Assembly: GCA_023457135.1 (NCBI GenBank)
Contig: JAEWMO010000095.1
Coordinates: forward strand, 1 to 12,220
From: Methanobacteriota archaeon
Lineage (GTDB): Archaea; Halobacteriota; Methanomicrobia; Methanomicrobiales; Methanoculleaceae
Length of the DNA: 12,220 bases
Direction of reading: 5' to 3'
The notes under the pieces were generated by a model. It saw only the letters and a list, made by a program, of their open reading frames with translations. It did not search any database and was not told where the DNA came from. The position numbers and the translations under genes are program-made. Shown piece by piece: positions 1 through 6,778 of this stretch (position 1 is the stretch's first letter; each line of letters opens with the position of its first letter).

Positions 1-494
1 GCGAGGACGTCGCGGGGGAGGTCGACGAGGACCGGCCCGCACCGCCCCGTCCGGCTGATGGAGAAGGCCTCCCGGATGATGCCGGCAAGGTCCTCCGTCC
101 GTTTGACCAGGTAGTTCTGCTTGGTGATCGGAGCGGTGATCCCGGTGATGTCCGCCTCCTGGAAGGCGTCGAGCCCGAGCGACGTCGTCGGGACCTGGCC
201 GGTCAGCGCGACCATCGGGACCGAGTCCATGTAGGCCGTCGCGATCCCCGTGACCAGGTTGCAGGCGCCGGGCCCGGACGTCGCGAGGCAGACCCCCGTC
301 TTCCCGCTCGCACGGGCGTAGCCGTCGGCCGCGTGCGCCGCCGCCTGCTCGTGCCGGACCAGGATGTGCCGGATGCCCGAGTCGCAGAGTTCATCGTAGA
401 TGGGGAGGACCGCGGCGCCGGGATACCCGAAGATGGTCGTCACCCCCTGCTCGGCGAGGCCGTCGAGGAGGATGCCCGCGCCGGTCTTTAACAT
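1..494 (-). CDS. ilvB: Acetolactate synthase large subunit, N-terminal part (runs off left edge)
   Basis: Thiamine-diphosphate enzyme that condenses two pyruvates to acetolactate (or pyruvate with 2-oxobutyrate), the first common step of valine, leucine and isoleucine synthesis; cytoplasmic. About 164 N-terminal residues are visible. They match the family closely: FGYPGAAVLPIYDEL near residues 22-36, the ThDP-activating glutamate E49 in RHEQAAAHAADGYAR, SGPGACNLVTGIATAYMDS, the segment ALTGQVPTTSLGLDAFQE, and RCGPVLVDLPRDVL at the edge. The chosen ATG (492-494) begins MLKTGAG as expected and follows a strong Shine-Dalgarno sequence. The catalytic core and C-terminus lie outside the window, so intactness cannot be judged. 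The regulatory subunit (ilvN) would be expected further left. Codon use is strongly G/C-ending. Paralogous ThDP enzymes (sulfopyruvate decarboxylase, glyoxylate carboligase) are less likely given the length and the VPTTSLGLDAFQE segment. Confidence 0.95.
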   Translation of the reverse strand, partial: MLKTGAGILLDGLAEQGVTTIFGYPGAAVLPIYDELCDSGIRHILVRHEQAAAHAADGYARASGKTGVCLATSGPGACNLVTGIATAYMDSVPMVALTGQVPTTSLGLDAFQEADITGITAPITKQNYLVKRTEDLAGIIREAFSISRTGRCGPVLVDLPRDVL

Positions 495-496
495 GC

Positions 497-508
497 GATC
501 ACCCCTCC
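497..508 (-). promoter_or_regulatory. Shine-Dalgarno sequence of ilvB
   Basis: On the minus strand the bases read GGAGGGGTGATC, nearly the full complement of the archaeal 16S rRNA 3' end (AUCACCUCC) apart from one extra G. The GGAGG core is 9 bases from the ATG. It supports the ATG at 494 as the true start and shows that this transcript has a leader, unlike several other genes in the window. Confidence 0.75.
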
Positions 509-562
509 GTCTCCGGGAGGCAGGATTGTCAAAGAATAGTCGTTTGAGCGCGTCCGCTTCAG

Positions 563-579
563 GTGAACGGGCTGTTCAC
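563..579. repeat. Short hairpin in the ilvB leader region
   Basis: GTGAAC and GTTCAC form perfect 6-bp arms around a 5-base loop, about 70 bases before the ilvB start. It would fold in the leader RNA if transcription starts further upstream, or could be a protein-binding site. Its function is unknown. Confidence 0.35.
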
Positions 580-1029
580 AAACCCTCTCCGCTGTGTGCC
601 CACCGGCACGGATGCAGCGGCTGTACAAAACGATCCGTCATGGTTGTCCACCACGCCGGAGTATATGTCTCCCGGGGATATGAATGAATCGGGAGCGGCC
701 TCCCGGGGGCTGAACTCTCCCGCGCCTTCGCCTGATGCCCTCTGACACCCGGTTCTCCGGAGTGCGTGCAGGCCGGAGCGGCCATTCTCCAACCCGCACA
801 GAGAGGACGTGCTCTGTCCGCGGAGCGGGTATCCGCACCCGCTCTCCTACCCCATCTGCAGCCTGGGCTGCGGCCCCCGGTGGGCCCGGGAGTACTTAAT
901 AGTTGGGGTCGGGGGTGTGGGATCGGGAAGGGCATATGGGCTGCCGGGATGGGCGGGGTGGAAGTGCACTCCAGCGGGATATTCGGCAAACTCTGCCATC
1001 GGGATATACCGGTTTGCGCCTTCCGCGGC

Positions 1030-2400
1030 CTACCCGGCGCTGCACGCCGCCTCGATATCCTCAAGGTCGTAGGCGAGGAACCCCTCCTTGCGGAGCCGGG
1101 CTTTCCCCCCGATCCCGCCCGCGACGAGGCAGAAGCGCTCGTTGGGGTAGGAGCCGTGCCGGACGTGCTCTGCCTTCTGCACGAGACGCGTGATCACGCC
1201 GCGGGCCTCCCGCTCCGTAAGATCTCCCCATTTGCACTCCCCAAAGACGATGCTCGCGTCGCTCTCCCTGACGGCGACGAGATCGATCTCCTCGCCGCGA
1301 TACCACCACCGCCCGATAGTGTATCCCGGGAGGACCTCCCGGGCGAACTCGTTCCGCACGAAGACCTCGAACCGCTTGCCGAAGTAGGGGTTCATATCGA
1401 CGGCACCGGCTGCACGGTCCTCTGTCTCGATCGCCTGCCGGTGCGAGAAGACGAAGTTGTACCAGAAGTCGAAGATGCAGTCCTTGATCCGGTACAGCCC
1501 CTGTCGCCGGTTGGCGAGGAGGGGCAGCTCCTTCTCGATGATCCCGAGCCGCGTCATCGCCTCGAGGTAGGGGTAGAGGTGGCGGGCGTCCATGCCGCAG
1601 AACTGTGCAATGGCACCCGGGGCAGTGTTGCCGACGGCGACGGCGTTGAGGATTGCCTGGTAGGTCTTCAGTTCCCGGAACTCCTGCGAGAGGAGGAAGT
1701 AGGGCTCCCGGTAGAAGTAGCCGTACTTGTTGAAGAACTCCCGCTCGACGAAGGCATCGTAGCTCGAGTAATCCCCGGCTTTGAGGAGGTACTCGGGGAT
1801 GCCCCCGATGGTCAGGTGAGCCTTGAGAGCGTCCCGGAAGGCGAACGAAGGGAGGAACCGTCGTGCGTCGCAGAACCGGAGCGGGCCAAGGAGCATGTCC
1901 CGGGTCCGCCGCCCGTAGAGGGGCGAGGTGTAGGAGAGCGCGCTGTCGGTCATCAGACCGAGCATCGACCCGGAGAGGAGGATGCACCAGTTTGATCGGG
2001 CGAGGGCGGTGTCCCAGGCTTTCTGGAGCGCGGAGAGGACGGTCGGGTCGTTCTTGATCAGGTAGGTGAACTCGTCGATGACAAGGTAGCGGCGCTCAGC
2101 GAGGGGTATCCGGGCGATGTAGGTGAAGAGCTGGTCCCAGGTCGCGATCTCAAGCGAGGTGAGGAGCGGGTCGGCGAAGAACCGGGCTACCGCCTCCTGC
2201 AGCCGCCGGATCTGGATCTGCGGCGCTGTGTCCTCGGCGAAATGAAGGATGCCCTCCTTGCCGCGGACGAACTCGGTGACCAGCCGGGTCTTACCGATCC
2301 GGCGCCGCCCGTAGAGGATGATCAGCCGGCCGCCGTCCTTCCGCCACTCCTCCTCGAGAAGGGCACGCTCTGTCTCGCGGTCGATGAACTCCCTAATCAT
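1030..2400 (-). CDS. Archaeal AAA+ ATPase with winged helix and DUF234 nuclease-like tail
   Basis: A 456-residue protein of the archaeal ATPase family (ATPase_2 plus DUF234). Walker A is GRRRIGKT at residues 31-38 (K37) and Walker B is YLVIDE ending at D109-E110. A winged-helix-like segment follows near residues 245-295 (AILNAVAVGNTAPGAIAQFC...). The C-terminal DUF234 region carries a PD-(D/E)XK-like pattern: E371-I-D373 and E388-C-K390. The cellular role of this family is not established; ATP-dependent DNA handling or defence or mobile-element functions are usually inferred. The ATG is supported by a TATA box 25 bases upstream, implying a leaderless mRNA. The gene starts 24 bases after the end of the helicase gene on the same strand, so it could be read through as well as from its own promoter. 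A symmetrical operator covers codons 1-3. Domain assignment is firm; function is inference. Confidence 0.9.
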   Translation of the reverse strand: MIREFIDRETERALLEEEWRKDGGRLIILYGRRRIGKTRLVTEFVRGKEGILHFAEDTAPQIQIRRLQEAVARFFADPLLTSLEIATWDQLFTYIARIPLAERRYLVIDEFTYLIKNDPTVLSALQKAWDTALARSNWCILLSGSMLGLMTDSALSYTSPLYGRRTRDMLLGPLRFCDARRFLPSFAFRDALKAHLTIGGIPEYLLKAGDYSSYDAFVEREFFNKYGYFYREPYFLLSQEFRELKTYQAILNAVAVGNTAPGAIAQFCGMDARHLYPYLEAMTRLGIIEKELPLLANRRQGLYRIKDCIFDFWYNFVFSHRQAIETEDRAAGAVDMNPYFGKRFEVFVRNEFAREVLPGYTIGRWWYRGEEIDLVAVRESDASIVFGECKWGDLTEREARGVITRLVQKAEHVRHGSYPNERFCLVAGGIGGKARLRKEGFLAYDLEDIEAACSAG

Positions 2401-2422
2401 GATTAGTACTAATCTGGATTAG
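2393..2422. promoter_or_regulatory. Four-half-site operator across the ATPase start codon
   Basis: Four perfect hexamers alternate in orientation at an exact 8-base period: CTAATC (2393-2398), GATTAG (2401-2406), CTAATC (2409-2414), GATTAG (2417-2422). Each neighbouring pair is a perfect palindrome with a 2-base centre (AT, TA, TG). The array runs from the TATA box to codon 3 of the ATPase gene, so a bound protein would block transcription start. The likely ligand is the ATPase's own winged helix, an inference from position only. Confidence 0.75.
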
Positions 2423-2429
2423 TATTAAG
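2421..2429 (-). promoter_or_regulatory. TATA box of the DUF234 ATPase gene
   Basis: Minus strand reads CTTAATACT, centred about 25 bases before the ATG, so transcription should start at or next to the start codon. It overlaps the TAA stop of the helicase gene (2425-2427). No Shine-Dalgarno sequence precedes the ATG, in keeping with a leaderless message. Confidence 0.6.
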
Positions 2430-5400
2430 GGCTCCGGTGCCGGGGGTGAGGCCGGGCGCACCGATTTCTGTCCGAAGATCCCGGCGCCAGATCCTTCTCA
2501 CCACGGGTCTGGCGCCGGTGAGGTCCGGAAGTCTCGGGTGCAGTTTCGGGCTGATCACCCGGCTCCGGTTGTTTTCTGACGGTAGGCTTCAATCGGGACA
2601 TCATCTCCATCAGCCGCCATCGACGTTCGTCCTCGATAACCCCAAACTGCAACTCATAATGTCGAATACACTGCTGCTCGGACTCGATGAGATCGCTCAC
2701 TTCTATCAATGCAAGGTCAGCCTCATCGAGATTATCAGAGCCATCATCGAATTCATCGGGCTCATTAAATGCACGGCACTCCTCGGAATACTCGAGATCG
2801 GCGATCTCCTCCTCCAGCGCACCAATCTCGTCCAGGATGGCCTCGTCGCAGGTCTCGGGTTCCACCGATCCCTGCCACTGAGTATCGAGCAGCAGGCCCT
2901 GAAGGTATCGAATCTTCTGGCGTAGCTCGTCAATCTGAATGGCAACGTCAGGATCTATGGTATCCTCGTCAAGATCCTCCTCACGCCAGGGACCCGCATA
3001 CCGCTCCGTCGCCTGCTCAGGTGCCGTCCGGCCCTTGAACACCGGGATACGGAGACCGGGAGCGGCCGCACACAACTCTTCAATCCACTCGAACTCCCGC
3101 ACGAGTTGCTCCTCCTCATACGTGTCGAACGGTTCGGGATCACAGAGGCCGGGGCTGGCGACTGGGACGGAGCCCGCCCGTATCGCCCTGCTCACATCGG
3201 GCTCCCGTGAGGGCATCAGCCGCCGGGTGTTGCTGGCGACGGCATTCGCTATCTCATCCCGGATCTTCGACGCCGCCTGCCTCCGGTTGAGGTTCCAGAA
3301 ACCTTCAGCGATGTCTTTGAATCCTTCCTCCGGGGTTGTGCTGGCAGCACGACAGAATCCTGCCAGGATCAGGAGGCCGGGATGGGAGGGATACTCTTCA
3401 AGTTGCCTCCGGCAGGCACCGAGGAGCTGGGTGAGATCGTCCATTCCCTGCACCCGGTCAAGTTCTGCCAGCCAGAGGCGGTGATCGTCGCTCCGCCCAA
3501 TCCGCTTGACGGCCCCGGTAAATTTTGACGCCTCAAGATACGTGAGGAGCGCCTCGCGGAACGCCGCCGGCCCCTGCTCCACGCCGTCCCGTGCGGCCTG
3601 GAGCATGTGGAGGATCGCGCGCCTGCGTCGTTTCTCGATCGTCTCGTAGAAGTAGCCAATAAGAATGCATCCTGCATCGTACGCGGCCTCGGGGTATGTC
3701 TCTTTCAGGACCCTTCCACGGAGAAGGGCGTTCAGCTCGCTCTCGGTCATCCGCTTGCCGAGATACCCTCTGAGACGGGCGTAGATGGCACCGGGAGCCG
3801 TGCGTTTGAGGTCGATGCGGAACCGCTTCCCGGTATAGTCGTAGGCGTAGTCAACGATTGCCCCGATGAGGTAGCAGCGGTGGAGTGCCATCTCGAACGT
3901 CCTCTTGCGATCCTCGCCAGACGCATTATCAGGCTCACCGGTAGTAGCAAATTGTGGCGGAAAATCCCAGATGGAGAACTCAAAACTCTTTGCGCCGTCC
4001 GAGTCGGGCATCTGCGGCCGGAGGATCTCATAAATGGCATAATACAGCGCCCGCTGTTCGTGCCAGGTGCCGGGGAACGTCTGCCGGAGGAACCAGAGGT
4101 TTCGCACGGCGTCTTCCTGCTGGCTGAGATTGTGATCAGACCGAGAGGCGAGCGCATCATGCGGTGTCACTCCGGGGTCCAGAAGTTTATCGGCTCGCTC
4201 CGGCATCTCATCCACGAAGACCGCCACACACCGGGCCGGCCTGCCGTCGCGGCCTGCACGCCCGGCCTGCTGGTAGAAGTCCTCGAGCGACCTCGGAAGT
4301 ATCGCATGGAGGGTGAACCGGATGTTCGGTTTATCGATCCCCATCCCGAAGCTGTGGGTGCAGGCCAGGAGGGGAATCCGGTCGTTCTTGAAGTCGACCT
4401 GCAGTTCCGCTTTCTCCTGCTCCCAACGGTCTGTATCGACGCCGGCAGGTGCTTTCCCGGCGTATTTCGGGATATCGCGGCCAAGCCTGCTCGCGAGTTC
4501 GCCCGCAATCTGGGTCACCCCGACATCCCCTCCAACAAAATTGGAGAAGATGAGGCCGCCGGGAGCGCCCCCGGAGGCAAGGGAAGGGTCATGGAGAAGG
4601 TTCTGCAGGATCTCTGCAAGACCCTTTATCCGGTCAGCCCCTGATACCCGGTAAACCTCAAAGGTGAGTTCCGGGCGGTCGAACGTCGAGGGTTCGATGA
4701 CTGCATCCGGCTCGTAGATCATGAGGATATGCCGGATATCGATGAGGACGTTCTGCGAGGCGGTGCCGGTCAGGGCCATGAGAACGGGTTTTCGGGCCGC
4801 ATGCTCGCCCATCCTCCGCCAGATGTTCATGTAGGCAAGCCGGAAGTCGTGCCCCCACTCGCTGACACAGTGAGCCTCGTCGACGACGCAGTAGGTGATG
4901 TTGTCCATCTGCCGGTTGACAAGGTTGATGAACTCCGGGATCTGGAGCCGCTCCGGGGAGTTGAAGACAAAGAGGAACTCACCCCGCTCCATCTTCCGGT
5001 ATCCACGCTGACGGAGCTCGGCGTCTTTTGTGTCGGCATCACCTGCACCGCTCATGAAGGTGTGGCAGCGGTGGATCCCCATCGCCTCCAGGCTGCTCTT
5101 CTGGTCGATCATCAGCGACCGGAGGGGGTCGACGATGAAGGTGAACCCCGGCTGGACGAGCGAGGAGAGCTGGTAACAGAGCGATTTTCCGGCGGCAGTG
5201 GGGAGGAGGCCGATGACCGGGCGGAGCGAGAGTGCCCGGACGATGATCTCCCGCTGTTTCGGCCTGAACGCCACTTTACGGAAGAGATTCTGGAGCAGGT
5301 GGTCGAGGCTCGCGTTCACCGCACCGGGATTGAGCCGGGCGAACTCAACCGCACGGGGAGAGGCCGGGATGAACGGCTCGACGTACTCCGACCAGACCGG

Positions 5401-6567
5401 GCAGGGTGCCACGACGATGCTCTTCTTGGCGGCAGGTGCGTCCCATGCCGCTGCCGAGGGATAGCCGTAGTAGACCAGATCGGCATCGGGGTCTGTGCCG
5501 GGGACGAGGGTCAGCGTCAGCGGGTCGCCGGGCGTATGGAGCGCGGTGATCGCGTTCAGCATCTCCTGGACCGCGGCAACGACCGGTTCAAGGGGAAGAC
5601 TCTGCGGGTTCGCGATCCGGAGAGAGCGCCTGTCCCCGGCATGGAGGATCTGCGCCACCGCGACGGCGATCTGCGCCTCGGCGACCGGGAGCGTGATGAG
5701 GTTGCAGAGTGCCGCCCGTGTCCGGGGGTCCATGCAGCGCACTGTCGCGGCAGCGGAGAGCATCTTCCGGGGTATGGCTCTCGATATTCCTTCGATGATC
5801 TGCTCAAATTTCTCCTGCCACCCCGCCCTCTTTCCGAGGGGGAACCGGTAGACCTTCCATCCGGCAGTCCTGAGATCCCGGTCCCGCTTCTGGTCCTTTG
5901 ACAGTTGCTCATACGTGTGGCTGCTGTCGTCGATCTCGATGACCAGCCTGAGCCAGCCGTCCCGATGGTCCGGCACTTCCAGCGCAAAATCGACCCGCTC
6001 GTCGTGGTGCCCCGATACCCCCATCGAGTCCATGAGGCGCTGCGGCAGGAAGAGCAGGCCGAGGCGAGGATCGGGGAGCCCATCGAGGAGCATGTTGAAG
6101 AACGCCTCTTCCGGCGGGGTGCAGAGCGACCTGTAGCGCTCAAGGAGGGCGTCGACCTCGCCCTCATCGAGCAGCAACTCGGGGATGTAGCAGGCCTGCA
6201 ACAGATCGGCGAGATCGCTCCTGTGCGGAGTGCACCGGAACACAAACGTTCCGGTATCCGTCTCTTCGGCAGCATCGAGGAGTCCGGCGGCTTGTGCTTC
6301 GTTGAGGACGTATCGCTCGACCCGGAGGCTACAGGGAGCAGGGATCCCGCGCTGGGCGATCTTGCCAAGGACCGGCCCGATCACCCCGTGCTTCTCCGCG
6401 CCGGTATGCACCGGCTTTGAAAGGGTAAACCCGCTCCGGTAGTGTGCGTACCGCCGTACGTCCGACGAGGCAAATGCCGGAGGCTCGGCAAGCAGCCGGG
6501 CGACACCATCGGCCATGTACGCCGCGGCAGAATACGATCCGAGCCATGGGCACCCGTTTTGCTGCAT
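2425..6567 (-). CDS. RecQ-type helicase fused to an N-terminal DUF559/Vsr-like nuclease domain
   Basis: A 1380-residue protein, far longer than ordinary RecQ (about 600). Residues 1-180 are unrecognised. Residues about 185-250 look like a DUF559/Vsr-type nuclease fold: D193 in RVDFALE, then VIEIDDSSH (E211, D213, H217), KDQKRDRDLR and GWKVYRFP. The helicase core has FRPKQ (Q438), motif I PTAAGKS (K461, with AA for the usual G/x), DEAH at 563-566 followed by the RecQ aromatic loop CVSEWGHDF, motif III ALTGTAS, and motif VI QQAGRAGRDG (766-775). After it there is no cysteine cluster of the RecQ zinc domain; instead a long, mostly helical region, an acidic coiled-coil-like stretch and a basic tail. 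Predicted role: ATP-driven DNA unwinding coupled to cleavage, perhaps anti-phage or anti-plasmid. The ATG follows GAGG at 9-base spacing and a TATA box. The 3' part is visibly more AT-rich than its neighbours, suggesting transfer. Helicase identity is firm, nuclease domain likely, role inferred. Confidence 0.9.
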   Translation of the reverse strand: MQQNGCPWLGSYSAAAYMADGVARLLAEPPAFASSDVRRYAHYRSGFTLSKPVHTGAEKHGVIGPVLGKIAQRGIPAPCSLRVERYVLNEAQAAGLLDAAEETDTGTFVFRCTPHRSDLADLLQACYIPELLLDEGEVDALLERYRSLCTPPEEAFFNMLLDGLPDPRLGLLFLPQRLMDSMGVSGHHDERVDFALEVPDHRDGWLRLVIEIDDSSHTYEQLSKDQKRDRDLRTAGWKVYRFPLGKRAGWQEKFEQIIEGISRAIPRKMLSAAATVRCMDPRTRAALCNLITLPVAEAQIAVAVAQILHAGDRRSLRIANPQSLPLEPVVAAVQEMLNAITALHTPGDPLTLTLVPGTDPDADLVYYGYPSAAAWDAPAAKKSIVVAPCPVWSEYVEPFIPASPRAVEFARLNPGAVNASLDHLLQNLFRKVAFRPKQREIIVRALSLRPVIGLLPTAAGKSLCYQLSSLVQPGFTFIVDPLRSLMIDQKSSLEAMGIHRCHTFMSGAGDADTKDAELRQRGYRKMERGEFLFVFNSPERLQIPEFINLVNRQMDNITYCVVDEAHCVSEWGHDFRLAYMNIWRRMGEHAARKPVLMALTGTASQNVLIDIRHILMIYEPDAVIEPSTFDRPELTFEVYRVSGADRIKGLAEILQNLLHDPSLASGGAPGGLIFSNFVGGDVGVTQIAGELASRLGRDIPKYAGKAPAGVDTDRWEQEKAELQVDFKNDRIPLLACTHSFGMGIDKPNIRFTLHAILPRSLEDFYQQAGRAGRDGRPARCVAVFVDEMPERADKLLDPGVTPHDALASRSDHNLSQQEDAVRNLWFLRQTFPGTWHEQRALYYAIYEILRPQMPDSDGAKSFEFSIWDFPPQFATTGEPDNASGEDRKRTFEMALHRCYLIGAIVDYAYDYTGKRFRIDLKRTAPGAIYARLRGYLGKRMTESELNALLRGRVLKETYPEAAYDAGCILIGYFYETIEKRRRRAILHMLQAARDGVEQGPAAFREALLTYLEASKFTGAVKRIGRSDDHRLWLAELDRVQGMDDLTQLLGACRRQLEEYPSHPGLLILAGFCRAASTTPEEGFKDIAEGFWNLNRRQAASKIRDEIANAVASNTRRLMPSREPDVSRAIRAGSVPVASPGLCDPEPFDTYEEEQLVREFEWIEELCAAAPGLRIPVFKGRTAPEQATERYAGPWREEDLDEDTIDPDVAIQIDELRQKIRYLQGLLLDTQWQGSVEPETCDEAILDEIGALEEEIADLEYSEECRAFNEPDEFDDGSDNLDEADLALIEVSDLIESEQQCIRHYELQFGVIEDERRWRLMEMMSRLKPTVRKQPEPGDQPETAPETSGPHRRQTRGEKDLAPGSSDRNRCARPHPRHRSP
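2481..2518. repeat. Perfect 11-bp inverted repeat in the 3' end of the helicase gene
   Basis: CCGGCGCCAGA (2481-2491) and TCTGGCGCCGG (2508-2518) are exact inverted copies around a 16-base loop. They lie inside the last codons of the helicase gene and encode part of its basic, low-complexity tail. The element could be an RNA hairpin reducing read-through to the ATPase gene, or the trace of an inserted repeat that extended the protein. Confidence 0.6.
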
Positions 6568-6576
6568 TATGATATT

Positions 6577-6580
6577 CCTC
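6577..6580 (-). promoter_or_regulatory. Ribosome binding site of the helicase gene
   Basis: Minus strand GAGG within TGAGGA lies 9 bases before the ATG at 6567. It is weak but correctly placed, and supports this start. Confidence 0.45.
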
Positions 6581-6619
6581 AGGATTCCGTTTACCTGTAT
6601 GAGACCTTTCCGGGGCTGG

Positions 6620-6627
6620 ATAAATAA
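6620..6627 (-). promoter_or_regulatory. TATA box of the helicase gene
   Basis: Minus strand reads TTATTTAT, about 57 bases before the ATG, predicting transcription start near 6597 and a leader of about 30 bases that includes the GAGG. It sits in the 203-base divergent spacer shared with the DUF4143 ATPase gene. Confidence 0.5.
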
Positions 6628-6662
6628 GGCCTCTGGTTTTGTGGGTAGTAAGACGGTTACGG

Positions 6663-6696
6663 CCGGCGAGAACGACCAGGCTTACATCCTCGCCGG
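6663..6696. repeat. Inverted repeat in the divergent spacer
   Basis: CCGGCGAG (6663-6670) and CTCGCCGG (6689-6696) are perfect 8-bp arms around 18 bases; GGCCGGC (6661-6667) and GCCGGCC (6699-6705) form a competing outer pair. It lies between the two divergent TATA boxes and could be a regulator site or a hairpin. No function is assigned. Confidence 0.4.
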
Positions 6697-6733
6697 AAGC
6701 CGGCCATGACCTCGGACAGCGGCTCCCACAGGC

Positions 6734-6741
6734 ATATTTAT
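6734..6741 (+). promoter_or_regulatory. TATA box of the DUF4143 ATPase gene
   Basis: ATATTTAT lies about 33 bases before the ATG at 6771, predicting a leader of under 10 bases or none. No Shine-Dalgarno sequence is present, which fits a near-leaderless message. Confidence 0.6.
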
Positions 6742-6778
6742 GTGGACAAATTGTAAATGCTATTTACAATATGTCCAC
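6742..6778. promoter_or_regulatory. 37-base near-perfect palindrome spanning the ATPase start codon
   Basis: Arms 6742-6758 and 6762-6778 match at 16 of 17 positions around the 3-base centre GCT (6759-6761); the only mismatch is A6749/A6771. The outer blocks are GTGGACA and TGTCCAC, the inner ones ATTGTAAAT and ATTTACAAT. It begins at the TATA box and ends in codon 3 of the gene (ATG at 6771-6773), so it must act as an operator, an mRNA hairpin hiding the start codon, or both. Confidence 0.75.

Larger units (their letters stand above)
495..1029. other. Gene-poor stretch between ilvB and the DUF234 ATPase
   Basis: No convincing gene is seen on either strand. It holds the presumed ilvB promoter and leader. 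A minus-strand TATA-like CATATACT near 661-668 would give a leader of roughly 140 bases. Other visible elements are a 6-bp-arm hairpin (563-579), inverted CTCCCG/CGGGAG arms at 669-674 and 690-695, and an AT island TACTTAATA near 892-900 that could be a plus-strand TATA box with no clear gene downstream. Open frames here on both strands have mixed codon use and no recognisable protein. Confidence 0.4.

Noticed and set aside
559..792. Small minus-strand frame upstream of ilvB (77 codons)
   Set aside because: Mixed third-position use, no ribosome binding site, no recognisable domain; it lies where the ilvB leader is expected.
495..1029. tRNA, small RNA or riboswitch in the ilvB upstream region
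   Set aside because: I looked for a cloverleaf and for regular helical domains and saw only short isolated stems.
766..1995. A 409-codon plus-strand open frame
   Set aside because: It lies antisense to the DUF234 ATPase, whose Walker motifs and nuclease-like tail are clear. The plus-strand frame is open only because of the high GC content and shows no domain.
3607..5901. Two long plus-strand open frames (3607-4644 and 4729-5901)
   Set aside because: Both are antisense shadows of the RecQ-type helicase; their proteins are rich in repetitive acidic and proline residues with no motif.
6639..6770. Upstream extension of the DUF4143 ATPase to ATG 6639
   Set aside because: The added 44 residues are not family-like and would require translation through the TATA box and palindrome that place transcription start near 6763-6771.
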